Of a stretch of DNA of 64,000 bases, positions 35,707 through 48,801 are shown one piece after another. Every line of letters starts with the position of its first letter. Position 1 is the stretch's first letter. The notes under the pieces are model-generated. The model worked only from the letters and a program-made list of their open reading frames with translations, was not told the DNA's origin and made no database searches. The stretch is from Macrocybe gigantea. Lineage: Eukaryota > Basidiomycota > Agaricomycetes > Agaricales > Callistosporiaceae. A program made the translations under genes and the position numbers. The stretch is from assembly GCA_011319805.1 (NCBI GenBank), contig SJRY01000320.1, forward strand, positions 62,001 to 126,000, written 5' to 3'.

Positions 35707-37703
35707 TCAATCGATTCGATCACCTTTTGCCCTGTGCTCTCTGTCGGATGGGATATCGTCAACGATAAAACGCTTGAGCACCCAAAATACGACGGCAAGG
35801 AACGCAGCGAAAAACATGACAGCGCGGAACGGATAAGTGACGACGTAAGATTCGAGTGACAACATGCGCTGGCTCAAAACCTAGCAAGAAAATGTGTAAA
35901 TTCCGGGGGGGGAGGGCGTTATGAATGATAATAGCTACGAACCCTTGCCAGCCGTTCGATGTAATTCTCCGAGTTGTTGTACTGGAGTTTACCAGCCGCA
36001 GCCGCCTCTGCAGCCAAAAATATGCTCGTGGAAGAGCTCAACTTGATCTTAGAGTCGGAGGGATCTATGTCGTAGTAGATCAGGCGCTACAATGGCCAAT
36101 ATAGGGTGAGCTGTACATGGCACAACAAAACGTGGCCAATCACCTTGTGGTCCGAGATGATAACAGGAACGTCATCCAAGCTCTCGCTGACCAGAGATTC
36201 CTTGGTAATTCCGTACATGCTCTTCATCCAGTCCGCCCATCTTTCTGCGTCCATCCACGAGAAGATGACTTCACGACCGTGAACGACGCCTGTTCCAGAC
36301 GTCTTTAATCGCCATTTTCTAGCAACGTCTCGGAACTCTCCTTGACCTTCTCCACGTTGTTCTTGGTGACAGCTGCGATGACGACTAGTGGAGCATGCGG
36401 AGCGTTCATGACGCTTTGGAATGTATCCTGTGTAAGTTCGAGGCTGGTGCTTAGTCGATGGGCCAGAAGCCAAGGTGCCAACTTCTCCTCAGATACCGTG
36501 ATGCCATGGATGATCGAGGCTGGATGATCCATGTCTTGGTCCTTGATGGCAATGAGGGCCCATGTACTAGTCTCCGGGATGTGGAAACGGTTCAACAAGT
36601 CTGGAGATGAGCATGTATAGATAGTTGGAGAGCCAAGGAGCTGTGCAGCAGACTTTCGGAGGGTATGCTAGCAGACAAGCATTACGATCCGTCCCAAGAA
36701 TCAGGGACAACAAGCAACACATACCATAGATTCGACATCGTTCGACGAATGCACAAAGAGATAAACGACGCTCTCTGTAGCCACTACCTTTTCCAAACCT
36801 TCTGGCTTTATTGCCTGTATACCGCTGGTAGAAGTCGAGTGAGATGGATGCCAGTAGAGCACATGCTGCTAGACATACTTGGCTATCGCTTTCTCCGCGA
36901 AAGTTTGAAGCTGTTCGAGTTTTCGACTGCCGGAATACTCAGACTTGACGCCGTCTTTGCTGAGATACAAGAGAGTCGGGTAACCTTGAACGTCGAATGA
37001 CTTGCAGAGACTGGTATGATCATCGCAATTTACTTCAGCGACAACCAGCTTGTTCTGCATGCGATGGGCCAGTTGTGTCCACGTAGGGGCGAGCTTTTTG
37101 CAATGGCCACACCAAGGCGCAAAGAATTTGACGAACATGGAAACCTTGCCTGCGTAGTCCTGAAAAGTGCTCGCATCGAGGACAAGCACCTCCCCAGAGG
37201 AATTGACAGTGATGGAATCCCTCTCTACTGATTCCATAGGCTTCTTGACATTCTCGTTCAAGAACTTCATGAGGTCATCGACAGTTCTGTCACCGTTGTA
37301 ATCCAGTTTCGCTGTCCCCGCTTCGTACAGCCGGACCGTGGGGTATCCTTTGACCTTCTGCTCGTTACAAAGGTCTAAGAAGCCATTAAGGGGCGAAAGC
37401 CAGAAGCGGAAAACGATCGAGACGCTCACCTCCATAATCTATGCAATTGACCTGGGCCAGGTGAACGTAGGGCATCTCTGTGCCTGCTTTGGCAACCAAA
37501 TCTGACCACGCTTTGCTGAATGCGCGGCAGTGGCTGCAGTACGGGGAGAAGAATTCGATCAGCCACGAGCCATCGCTCACGGACGATGCAAAGTCTTGCG
37601 GAGTGAGTTGTGCGGTGGAAACAGGAAGTGCAAGTGAGACTGCGAGCAGCGAGGTAACGAGCAACGCTAATGGAAGCCTCTGTAGAGCAACAGATAGATT
37701 CAT
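35707..37703 (-). CDS. PDI-like membrane-anchored thioredoxin-domain protein
   Basis: A signal peptide (residues 1-30, LPLALLVTSLLAVSLALP) is followed by a first thioredoxin domain with CSHC (FFSPYCSHC) and a second with the classical CGHC (FFAPWCGHC). A longer redox-inactive region follows. Near the C-terminus one membrane segment (AVMFFAAFLAVVFWVLKRF) is followed by a short basic/acidic tail ending GDRID. This architecture fits an ER oxidoreductase anchored with the domains in the lumen (TMX3/EPS1-like). It shares a 123-bp promoter region with CGI121 and runs tail to tail with RPN10. Confidence 0.82.
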
Positions 37704-37826
37704 GATTGAAGGGAGTGAGTGGGTAGGGAAGGCCAGCCCTATGTATGTCGTGTCAGGAGAAAATGAAACCAGTTTGCATAACCACTTCGGTCACGACGCC
37801 GGCACAGCCATCATCCATCACCAAAA

Positions 37827-38562
37827 ATGCAGACCTTTACATTTCCACAATTCGCCCCAGTGCACTCTGTCGTCCACGTCGCTCTCTATACCCGCGTCAC
37901 AAATGGCGCCGCACTCAGAAAGCGCATCATCAGCGCTGCTACTGCGCGGGGAGTGGAGGGCGAAAGGGAACGGCAGGCTGTAAATTTCGCGTTCATCGAT
38001 GCCCATCTTGTTTGTACTCCGTCGCATGCCAACCAGGACATCTTACGAATGGTCTATAGATAACTAGTTTCCTCCATTACAGACGGCTATCTACCAAGCA
38101 ATCCTGGCAGACAGCCAGGGTGCCTTGCGAACTAAAACGGTGCACTCAGAGGTCCTATGGGCGTTGAACCCGACAAACAATGTTGCTTCCGTTTCGCTTG
38201 TGAATGGAGAAACTGATCCGACAAATCGTTTCAGATTACGGAAGCCCTCCAACGATACGGCGTCTCCGCCTCAACCACAGCTCTCTTCGTCGTGAAGATT
38301 GGCGGACCAGAAGAACAGGACAACGCTATTGAGAGAAATATGAACGCGGTGGTTGTCGGAGAGCGGACATCCCTCGATGAGCTCAGCAGTCTGACAGATT
38401 GGGAAACGATTAAAAAGGTACGGGACTGGATTATTCGGAATGTTTCAGATCTGAATACCAACGTGAATTCAGTATTATAGACTAGGAGACGAAGGAGAGA
38501 CGCTGGAGATGATCGACAAGATCGTAGTGAGCTCCGTGGCAATGAAAAGTGTGATGTCGTAG
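37827..38562 (+). CDS. CGI121: CGI121, KEOPS/EKC complex subunit (spliced, frame problem at last junction)
   Basis: Part of the KEOPS complex for t6A tRNA modification and telomere upkeep. It starts MQTFTFPQFAPVHSVVH and continues with NFAFIDAHLVC, then after an intron TAIYQAILADSQGALRTKTV, HSEVLWALNPTNN, ITEALQRYGVSASTTALFVV, and ends IDKIVVSSVAMKSVMS, all typical. The last junction joins in frame only if the A5 run at 38412-38416 has one base too many. The gene is small and usually about 180-200 residues; this one fits. Confidence 0.82.
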
Positions 38563-38844
38563 TAGATTAAAAAAAGATAAGATGAGTTTCGGTCATCAAG
38601 GCGGCCGATGTCAAGACATGTTGACAACCGGGTCTTATAGCAACCACGGCAGATCTTTCCTTTGGCCCTTCACCTTCTTCGGACGTCACTCGTGTTCTGG
38701 TGCTGGCAACCCTTTGATACCCATCCGTCTCTGCCTGAGGTTTTCAGCCACTTGTAATCAGTAAACAGGTAACCTACCTGTCTATGACTCCATCTACTAT
38801 GTCGGTCTTGACCATCATTTCTACATTGGCAGACCAGGTTATAA

Positions 38845-40996
38845 ATGGCGGAACTTCTCAAGGCCTATACCGCTCTCTCAGCCTCGTCAAGCAAGTCCGA
38901 AGTGTCCAACGTTCTCCAGTCCATCATCAACGGTCCGTGGTTTCGGATGCCCTACGTTGCTGTTCTCCCCGAATCTAACGCGCACTTCCAGCGCCCCTCA
39001 CTGAAATCGTTCCCTCGGATCGGATAGGGCTGATCAATGCCGTTCTACGCGATCTCAAGGCAGCGGGTAGCGGTTCGAAAGGCACACTTACTGCCAGAGG
39101 CACGTTGTAGCTGGGACACTCCTTGCCTTCAAGTGCTGACGCGAACTGCCTCCAGATGCTGCCCAAGCTCTCCTAGCAGTCAAAACGCTCGGAAAAAACC
39201 ATTCCGGTTCTCTTTCGCTGTCGTCTCCTGAGAACCTCTCAGCCCTTTTGTCGCTTGCTTCCGCGTTCAAGAATGATATGGAGGCCTCCAACGAAGCGCT
39301 GCGCTGCATCGCCAATGCCCTATTGTTGATCGAGCCTGCCCGAACAACGTTCCTTGAGAAAGAGGTCGACGGAGGCAGAGTATGCCTCATATCGCTGCAT
39401 GTGAGACCACTTACCTGCCAGTTGCCCCCGACCTCACGGACTTTCTTTCTGGCGATAGAAATCAAATACACCCGATCAAATATTTATCTTTTCCCGCATC
39501 TTGTTTCTTGCAACTGCCTCTGGCCCGCCTTTCCTTCAAGATCTCGTCGAAGAGAAGCATCATGGACATGTTGTATCGGATATCGTTGGCGAGAAGCTGG
39601 ACATTCTGACTGTCGGTATTCAATCCGGAACTAAGATGGCGAAAGAAGCCATGACCGACCTTCTGAAGTTCGCCTTCAACATACTCCTTCACTATCCCAA
39701 GGTGTGCCAATCCCCCTTGATCACATAGTGCGTCCTGGTATTCAATGTTTTCAGTTGGTGCCTTCAGAACCTCAATCATCGGACGTCGGTTTAGATGGGA
39801 AGGTCATGGGTGATTTCTGGAACGCTAAGCTTGACGGGTACCTCTATTTCTCGCTTTGCTTTATTGCTTTAACGTCTCATATCGTTTCCATAGATTTTTG
39901 GCGCCTCTCTTGAAAACATTCGCTTTACTTCCGCCCACCTTCCCCAACCCGATTGCCGCCCCGTTGACTCACGTCATCCATGCACTTATCACGATACCCG
40001 TATCTTCATCTCTTCGCTCTATTTGGCTTGCATCAAACGGTTTTCAATCAAGCGCCAGCCCTAAGCAATCACCTACAACTCAGACACCTCCAGATGCTGC
40101 CTCGGGTAGTGCAGGCGGCAGTGGAACCCAGACACCACTCGAGGGTCAGTCCTCCAATCTATCGAAGCCTAGTACGCTTGATCGAGCACTTTCGGTCATT
40201 GCAGCTGGACGCAGATCGCTCTCGCGCTCCCCGTCTCCGAGGGTCTTGCCTCCCATAGACGTTCTGCAGCGTGCATATGATCTTCTCGATGTGTCCTTCT
40301 CGCACTTCTTTCCTGAGAACATCGAACCAGATGAACAAGAAGTTCGCGATCGATGCAAGCAAGAATCGCCTGATAATACTTTGGACGATCTGCTTTCTCC
40401 GCTTCTTGTGCTAATCACAAAGCTCTGTAATGCGGACCAAGCTTCTCGCCGCAGATTGCGGCAGTGGCTCGTTCCTGACGATCTTGACCGCTCGACATCT
40501 CTGGAAGGAAGATCGGATCTCCTTGGTCGGTGCCTGCGGCTTCTCAGCAGCGTTTATCACACCCGGCTGAAGGATTCCGTCGGCGAAATGTTGTTCGCCA
40601 TGTCTGATTCGAACGGTCAGTCAGTGCTATCTGAGATATCTTCACTCCGCTCACCTTTACCGTCACTCTTCTAGCATCTACGTTATCAGCCCTTGTCGGT
40701 TACGGCAATATTGCCGGCTTCCTTTTCCACAAGGGCATCATGAACGCCCCACCCGCCCAGCTGCCGGCACTTCAGATGCGTCACTGACGACTACGTCTGG
40801 CGCCAACATCAACCCCATCACTGGCACGATTGAGTCAAGACCCCAGATACCGGATATGACGGACGAGGAGAAGGAGAAAGAAATGGAAAAACTGTTCGTC
40901 CTTTTCGACAGGCTCGAGAAAACTGGAGCCGTCCCTCCGGAGCAGAACCCAGTACGCAAAGCCATCCAGCAAGCAGCTTTTGGTGGCTCTCAATGA
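38845..40996 (+). CDS. RIC8: RIC8/synembryn, G-alpha chaperone and exchange factor (one apparent frameshift)
   Basis: A cytosolic armadillo-type protein that folds and activates G-alpha subunits. Exon 1 is MAELLKAYTALSASSS..; later exons carry ANALLLIEPARTTFLEKE, FAFNILLHYPK, a Ser/Pro-rich loop (ASPKQSPTTQTPP) and DLLDVSFSHFFPENIE. The C-terminal marks are GYGNIAGFLFHKGIM, MTDEEKEKEMEKLFVLFDRL and NPVRKAIQQAAFGG. Near 40747-40760 (a C-rich run) the frame must shift by one base to link them. Several short introns are present in the first half. Confidence 0.82.
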
Positions 40997-41211
40997 TAAC
41001 CGCGCTAATTCTCTCATCTAATGATACTTGGTCACACCTTTAACTGGTTTTACCCTTAATGCTTACCCCTTCTCTGCTAATACTTGACCTTGACTGTACA
41101 TATCCAAGATAGCCGTATACCAGAATATATTGTGTATCGTCACTCAGCCAGATTCAATAGCAAAGACGGGGCATACAAGAGATAAAACGTGATAGATATC
41201 GGCCATTGGAA

Positions 41212-43125
41212 TCAGAAAGTAGTCTTCTTCCCTTCAAAGGCGGCAATGCCTCCGAAACGTTGGTTACCGCGAGGAGCGCCACGCCCTCTTCCACCTCGTC
41301 CTCTTCCACCGCGGTCGCCACCTCTGCCACCGCGATCACCACCTCGTCCACGGCTACCGCCGCCACGAGCGTTGCGTCCTCCGCCCCCGCCAGGACCATC
41401 TCTGGGTTGGGAGAAGTCCAGACGTATTGATCGACCTTCAATTTCCGCGCCATTTGCAGCCTCGAACGCCTTTTTCGCCCCTTCAATGTCCTCAAACTCG
41501 ACATATCCAAATCCTTTCGGGCGACCGGTCTCTCGATCCGTAGGCAGGCGCACGTTCTTCACACCCCACTCGTTGAAGAAACCCCATACAGTGTCCTCCG
41601 TGACGCCGAAGCTCAGGTTTCCAACGAACAATGTCGAAGACGGTGGACTGGTGACATCTCCGAACGCCTGGGCACGCTTCTCGCGTGCCTGGCCCTTATC
41701 CAGCTGCGTGCTTCGGTCAATGTTGACAGCACGGCCGTCAATCTCCTTGCCGTTCAGCTTCAGCGCCTTTTCGACAGCATCGGACGTCGAAAAGTGAACG
41801 TAGCCGAATCCGCGCGATTTTCCGGTGTTACGATCGACCTGGACTGTAGCTGAGACGACTTCGCCGCACTCAGCGAATTCTTGGGCCAGTCGATCGTTGT
41901 CGACGGACCAGGACAGCCGGCCGACGAATATTGATTTGGTCTCTCCCTCGGCAGGAGAGGTATGTGCCGTAGCGCCGCTTCGCCGTTTGCAAGCTTCACC
42001 TTTTTAGCAGGGGCTGGAACAGCATCAGCAGCCTTGCGCTTGCCTGCAAATGATATCAGTTACCCAATGTGGCCAAAATGAAACATGTGATGGGTAACCC
42101 ACCAACAGATGCCTTGGGAGCAGCATCAGCCATTTCGACATCCTCGTCGTCGCTCGATTCATCGTCGCTCTCATCGCTTTCCGATGAGCTTGCCTTCCCC
42201 TTTGCTGATTTAGCAATCGTCTTTTCATCCTCCTTCGCTCTCTCTTCGTCGCTTGATGATTCACTTCCAGATTCGGATTCGCCCTCCTGTGATTCCGATT
42301 CGGACGATTCGCTAGGTTTGGGGGCCTTTTTGGCAGGTAAAGACTTGGCCGCTGCAGGCGTAGGAGGGACAGCTTTTTTAGCCGCAGGCTTTTTTTCTTC
42401 ATCTTCGCTCTCGTCAGATGATTCGGATGACACAGAAGGAGCACGTTTCGGCGTAGATTTGACTTGCGCCGCTTTCGGCTTTTCTTCTTCAGATGACTCC
42501 TCCTCGCTGCTTTCAGAGGATTCGGAAGAATCCGATTCTGCAGCTGCGGTGGGCTGCTTTGCTGCGCCATCGATTTTCTTCTGAGCTGCTTTTGGTTTTT
42601 CTTCGTCTGAGGATTCCTCAGACTCTTCTGAGCTGCTGCTCTCCTCCTCCGAAGACTTATATTGCTTCGTCAGCGGGCGCTGCTTTTTCTTGCCATTCGT
42701 AGATGCTGGCTGTGCTTTGGTGGATTTTGGCTGCTCCTCTTCCGAGGATGAAGACTCAGTAGATTCGGAGGAGGATTCCTGTAAATATGATCGATAAACG
42801 TCGAAAAGTAGATACATATACCGCGGAATACTAACGGCGTTGTCTGCGGCAACTTTTGAAGGTATCGGCTCACTTTCGGAGTCGGAGGAATCAGAGCTGG
42901 TATCCTGTGGTGGAGATGGAGCTTTAACAGGCAGTTTTCCCTTGCTCTTCTAGAGGAAGGCGATTGTCATTAATGCCTGGCAATAGTATCCGCGGGTAGA
43001 CATACCGCGGGCTTGGACGCCGCTACTTCCGTCTTATTGGCAGCCTTTACTGGCTGGGGCTTTGAGACAACTTTCGCCGAAGCAGCTTTTGCTTTTTTGT
43101 CGCTTTTTTTCTCTGACTTGGCCAT
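41212..43125 (-). CDS. NSR1: Nucleolin-like nucleolar protein (NSR1/GAR2 type, one apparent frameshift)
   Basis: A pre-rRNA-binding nucleolar protein. The N-terminus is Lys/Ala-rich (MAKSEKKSDKKAKAASAKV). A long region of acidic Ser clusters (SSEEESSSSEESEESSDEE) alternates with basic stretches and covers about 42080-42960. Two RRM domains follow, each with RNP1/RNP2 (IFVGRLSW / RGFGYVHF and LFVGNLSF / KGFGYVEF), and a C-terminal RGG tail (RGRGGDRGGRGGD). Introns interrupt the acidic part. One base appears missing near 41970-41980, just before the first RRM. It is divergent to MRS6, with 151 bp between starts. Confidence 0.9.
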
Positions 43126-43276
43126 GGCGATCAATAGGCAGAAGAGGCTGGAATATGGCTCAAAAAAAAAAAAGGTAAACCCTAGAGTCTAGGGCCGGCC
43201 GTTACACGCACGTGACTGACTATCTCCATCGTACGGGATGTACGCGGCGGTCAGACTGTCTCGCATCGAGCTCAAC

Positions 43277-45196
43277 ATGGATGACAGTTTCTTCGATGTA
43301 GTCATCTTTGGCACTGGTCTCACTGAGTCCATCCTTGCTGCGTGAGCAATATCCTCGTTATATATCTTATCTAATTTCAGACGTCTACTAGTGCGTTAGC
43401 AAAGGCAGGCTTCAAAATTGCCCATATCGACGAGAACAACTACTATGGAGGCCAGGAAGCCAGCCTATCGTTGGATGAATTTGTTCAATGGGCGGATTCA
43501 CAGTCTTCTGCGAGCAGCACATGCTTCTCGTCCTTTGCTCGTTCCCCGGATGTCCCGTCGCAGTCTCGCCAATACTCCATATGCTTGTCACCCTCGGTTA
43601 TCCCGTCTGTGGGTCCGATCATAGACTCTCTGATAGCATCTGGCGTCTCGAGATACGGTGGATTTCGTCTTCTAGATGGCGTCGCCATATACAACAAACA
43701 AGGTCATGTTAAGAACGTTCCTGCGACGAAAGAAGACATTTTCAAGAGCAAGGACATTAGTCTAGTCGATAAACGTCGCCTGATGCGGTTCTTAATGTTT
43801 GCCATTTCTGACTTCGAGGACAAGAAGGAGTTAGAGGGAAAGGAGCGCCTGCCTTTCGAGGACTTCCTGAGAGACGTATTTTCTCTCGACGCCAACTTGA
43901 GGACGGAAATCACATTTTCTCTTGCGTATTGCTTCTCAGCATCAGGTGACTATCAATGCTTCCTCCATGACCTCATTTCTAATATGTTCTAGATCCAACT
44001 CTTCCTGCTCTTCAGCGCATTCGTAGGTTTCTGCGTTCCACTGGCCGTTACGGTTCGTCATCTTTCCTCATTGGCCATTACGGCGGTATTGGGGAAATAG
44101 CGCAGGGATTCTGTCGAGCTGCTGCTGTTAGCGGTGGTGTCTATATCTTAGGACGGCGCATTGTCTCCGTCTCACCGACATCCACTCTGGATTCTCCTGA
44201 TTCTGAAGAGCCGTCACCCCGTTATTCTGTGCATCTCGAGGATTTCCCTGATGCTCTTACGTGCAACCTCATCGTCTCGTCTTCATATTTTCCTTTTCAC
44301 CTATCACTTCCCGACGTTCAGAAATTACCACCAGCTTTTACTTATCAACGCCAATTTCAATCAATCGCGCGTTGTGTTGCTATTGTAGACTTTCCCCTAC
44401 ATTTTCCGCCACCTAGCTCCATTTCTCAAGAATCAGGTCAAGATGATGACGAAAATGACGCAGAATCACGCTCAGCAGACGAGCAAAACGACGAAGCTGG
44501 TCCCAGCCAAGCTTCTCCTCGCCCAATTGACACTGGGATAATCATATTTCCACCTTCAACTGTTCCAGGTGGGTCGACGACTGCCGCTGCCACAGCATTC
44601 ATCAATGGAGAAGGCACAATGTCAACGCCTAAGGGAAAATGTCGTATTTCCCCTTTTTGTCTTGCTTCGATTGCCGCTAAAATCATGATTGACTTACAGG
44701 GCTCCTGTACCTCTCCCTTCCCGTCACTTCTGAAGCATCAGACAAATCATCTACGGAACTACTGCAACCGTACCTTGATGCCGTCCTAGCTCTATCTGAC
44801 CCAGCTTCTTCCTCATTACTGCCGCGGACTACTGATGAGCCCCCCCATTCGCCATCACCTGCCGAGCCTCGTTCACCGCTTTTTACAACGTTTTATATCC
44901 AACACTCTACTCCCAATACCAATGACCACCTTGCTGTTGCTAATGATGCAGGTGGGAATTGGAATTCAACATCGAAGCGAAGATGTTGCATTGTTGTGCC
45001 CCCTCTGACCCCAGTTCTTCCGCTGCCCGACGTCCCAGATGCAGCAGCTGTACAAGCGGAGGCCGTATTTTCAGAAGCAGTCAAGGCACTACGCAGCCAT
45101 GCTAACGCTCAGGCGATCACGAGTAGAGATGACGACGAGACCATCAGCTTTTGGCCACCTCTTGATGAAGTCGATATGGAAGGAGACGAAGCATAA
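43277..45196 (+). CDS. MRS6: MRS6, Rab escort protein (GDI superfamily)
   Basis: It presents Rab/Ypt GTPases to geranylgeranyltransferase II. Exon 1 has the dinucleotide-fold start FFDVVIFGTGLTESILAA, exon 2 HIDENNYYGG.., typical of GDI/REP. The internal marks are KEDIFKSKDISLVDKRRLMRF and, after an intron, SSSFLIGHYGGIGEIAQGFCR, with FPPSTVPGGST and a divergent C-terminal half. Its length (about 590 residues) fits REP rather than the shorter GDI, and the REP-type insertion is present. An in-frame ATG at 43238 would add 13 residues. No frame errors seen. Confidence 0.87.
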
Positions 45197-46352
45197 ACTG
45201 AATCTCTGTATGTGTCTGTTCATGCTCGCCATGCCTCCAAACATTCTTTGTGATTATTGCCATCACTTATCTATGTTTGTCTCCCTTCCAACTTGGCAAC
45301 CCATGCGGTTCTCTTCAGAGTAGCCACTGTGATAGTCGCATTGATGCCTGACGAGACCGACGGTCCAGCGATAGTGACTGTTGGCTGAAAGGAGGCTGTC
45401 ATACCCATAACAGCAAGTTTGATCCGGATGTCAGGAGAAGCGAAGACCTGAAAGCCCGTCAGAACGACTTTGAGTTGTTTGTATAACTTTCAGATGCATT
45501 TCTTGGGTAAAGAAGTCGATGGCTATTGCCATGTAGACGGAAACCATAGCAAAAATCCCGTCGAATTTGGCACTGGTTGAAAGATCCTTGTGTCGACTAC
45601 GTTCACGCCAATTGCAGGCCTCATCTACAACTATTAAGCTGCATCTTGTTGGCGTGCACTACTTGAAAACACAGGTCCATGGGGCAGTTGTTTGTCAAAA
45701 TCACCATCGCCATCGAAAAGAGACACATGACATCTTGACAGCTTGGCCCGACTTTACTCCCCCAAGTGATAGCCAGGAAAACCGACATGATTTCCGACTG
45801 CCAGCCACCTGATCAGCAAACAATTCAATGCACTATGATATATGATACTTGACGGAACAGATTCAACGATGTCTGCGAAGTGCCAGGTAAGCAAGCAGCT
45901 TGTGTGTGTTGGCGAGTGGTAGCGCACCTTACTCGATAATCACATTCGAATTCGTGCAATGAAGAACTATTCCTTCGGGTCTTTAGATTCGCCTATGCCC
46001 GAGAACATCAATCTGCGTGTCAACGGGAAACATCTTTCTCCATTCCTCAAGCGCATGAACTGGTGCACGCCTGATCGTGATAAGTAGTGCTCTTTCGCCA
46101 GCTCTTGGTACTTGAGAACCGCCAACGCATCAACGACGCATTCTGCTCAGATGGCTTTACGCCGTTCTTCGGTCTCCGAGGCATCGCTCTGCCAACGTTC
46201 CGCTCTTTTTGACAGATGCAACTATCCGAGCGACATGTGAAGGCCCCTGAAAAAATCCATGCACCGCCGGACTGCCTTGGCATCCAGCATGAGCAGGACT
46301 ATTAAATCCATGATGCTCTGGCACGTTTCCTTCTTTCATCTCTTCCATCGTA
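45197..46352. other. Spacer of 1.16 kb with a possible decayed or unrecognised gene on the - strand
   Basis: On the - strand an open stretch near 45485-45285 reads VLTGFQVFASPDIRIKLAVM and continues with a Thr/Val-rich part, as in a beta-sandwich domain. Other short open pieces lie further right. I could not join them into a gene with a start and consistent splice sites, so no CDS is claimed. Confidence 0.35.
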
Positions 46353-48801
46353 ATGACCTTCTCTAATACGTTGCGGAATTCTCTTTTTCTGCTAACTTTA
46401 GTGTCACCATCATTCGGTGCGCTATACACCGCTCCTTCCCAGTTACCTCAAAAGACTTTCGACTACATCGTTGTCGGTGGTATGTTGTTTTATTTCAGAG
46501 GTTATCTACAAGCACTGATATTTCAAAGCTGGTACCGCCGGCGGTGTTGTTGCCAATCGTTTATCGGAGTCATCAAGCGTATCAGTATTGCTGCTTGAAG
46601 CCGGAGTATCGTATGTATCCACGCATCTGCCTTCCCTTCTTCCCTGACTTGAACATCGCGAAGTCATGAAGGCGTTCAGGCCGCTGCAATTCCTTTGTTC
46701 GGTCCCACTCTGGTTCCCAACACCCTTATGACTGGAATTACACCACCGTAGCGATGCCAGGATATGCCAACCGACAGATTCCGTATTCCAGGGGACGCAT
46801 GTTGGGAGGAAGCAGTTCAGTCAGTAAGTGAACCTTCACTGTTACGACATTCCGCTTAGCCGGTCCTTGCCCATCTCCCCAGACTATATGGTACGCTCTG
46901 GCATAGACTTCCTTGTCAATTCACTCTCCAATGTTGTAGTTTCGCAGGTCTATACTAGAGGTGCATCTGATGACTTTGAGCGCTACGCAAAAGTTACAGG
47001 CGATTCGGGTTGGGGATGGGAAAATATCAGGAAATACATAGAAAAGGTCGTCTACGCCTTCCTCTTGCAATGCGCGCTCATGATTTGATATGTAGCACGA
47101 GAAATTTGTCCACCTGCCGACGGTCATGACACGAAGGGAGAGTTCACTCCATCCGCTCATGGGACCAATGGACTCCTCTCAATCAGTCTGCCCAACTTCG
47201 GGACCGTCTTGGACGATAAAGTTATAGCCACTACTAAAGAACTGACCTCCGATTTCCCGTTTTTGGAAGATATGAACGGTGGAGAAGTTCTCGGAGTCGG
47301 TTAGAACATATTGATCAAACAAGCAATCATGAGCTGACTGTCTGCGATGCAACTTTTAGGTTGGACCCAATCATCGATCGGAGGAGGCGCTAGAAGCAGC
47401 TCTGCCACTGCCTACTTGGAGCCTTTTTTCAACCGCACCAATCTTCATGTCCTTATAAACGCTCAAGTCACGAAACTTGTGCAAGATAAGGGGTCAGATG
47501 GCACTCCCACGTTCCATGGCGTAGAATTCGCCGCCAAGGCTGGAGGTATTTTTGCGATCGTCTCAGTCTTCTTATTTTGTCATAACAGTTATTTCTGCGT
47601 ACAGACCCGTTACTTCTGTCAATGCCAACAAAGAAGTCATCTTATCAGCAGGCTCGATCGGAACGCCTACTTTGCTGCAGCTCGCCGGGATAGGTGACAG
47701 GACAGATCTCAGCAAAGTCGGCATTGAGGCCATTGTCCACAATCCGTCTGTTGGCCGAAATCTTTCTGATCATCCTCTCCTCGCGAATGCCTTCTCTGTC
47801 AGAGGCAACCAAAGCTTTGACAGTTTGCTTAGATCTCAGGACATGCTCAAGGCCAGCATTGAGCAATGGGTCCAGAACAAGACCGGACCTCTGACGGAAG
47901 GCGTTTGCAACCACCTTGGTTTCTTCCGACTCCCAGGCAACTCGAGCGCATTCAAGGGAATCTCGGATCCGTCCTCGGGACCCAAGGGTGCCCACATCGA
48001 AATGATTTTTTCTGTGAGACGAACGAGTCTGTTGTCGCGTAAATCTCCTTACCTGTTTCGCTTTAATAGAACCTATGGGTGTCTCCCGGTATCCCTACCC
48101 CCGAAAATGGCAGCTTCTTCACTATCACGACCTCTGTTACATCCCCGACTTCTCGTGAGTAAGCCATTCTATTCTTGTGTAGAACGAGCTTGACGAATGT
48201 CACAAAGGTGGAAGTTCAAAATTGTCCTCGTCTGATCCGTTCGCAAAACCTATCATCGACCCGAACTTCTTGGACACTAATTTCGACAAAATAGCTCTGC
48301 GTGAGACGTTGAAGCTTGCGAAGAAATTCGTCACGGCTAGTTCTTGGAAGGATTATGTTATTGGGCCTTTTGGAGACTTTGGAGCCGCGACAACGGACTC
48401 TGCTTTAGACAAATACGCTGCGGCTAATGCTGCAACTTTCTTCCATCCTGTGGGCTCGGCGGCAATGAGCGCAAAGGATGCCAGTTGGGGTGTCACTGAT
48501 CCCGACTTGAAGGTCAAAGGCGTTCGCAACCTGCGTGTCATCGACGCTTCTATCCTGGTAAGCCGAAGGTGTCAGTAGCAGATTGTACGTCTGACACTCT
48601 CCCAAGCCATATCTTCCGAGCGGGCACACTCAAGCGCCCGTGTATCTGATCGCTGAACGCGGAGCTGACCTTGTCAAGGCCGATAACCCGGCTTTCGGAA
48701 GTTCCTCTGGTAACGACTCAAAGAACAGTGGTTCCAAACCCACGTTTGCGACTCCGGGATTGGTTATTGGCTTTTTAATTGCGACAGTTTTAGCGTTGTG
48801 A
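46353..48801 (+). CDS. Aryl-alcohol-oxidase-like GMC oxidoreductase, secreted, with GPI-like tail
   Basis: A flavoenzyme that oxidises alcohols and yields H2O2, typical of lignocellulose decay. A signal peptide is present (first 23 residues, LFLLTLVSPSFGA). The FAD motif is YIVVGAGTAGGVVANRL, split by an intron. GMC signatures are seen ([26 protein letters not shown]). The first catalytic His is in FFHPVGSAAMS and the second in YLPSGHTQAPVYL. Unusually, the protein extends past the GMC end by a Ser/Gly/Asn linker and a hydrophobic end (GLVIGFLIATVLAL), as in GPI-anchored proteins. At least eight short introns. Confidence 0.87.

Noticed and set aside
41189..42584. Long + strand open frames rich in Pro/Arg or Ser opposite NSR1
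   Set aside because: They are antisense shadows of the RGG tail and the acidic serine blocks of NSR1. They show no independent start, splice or domain signals.
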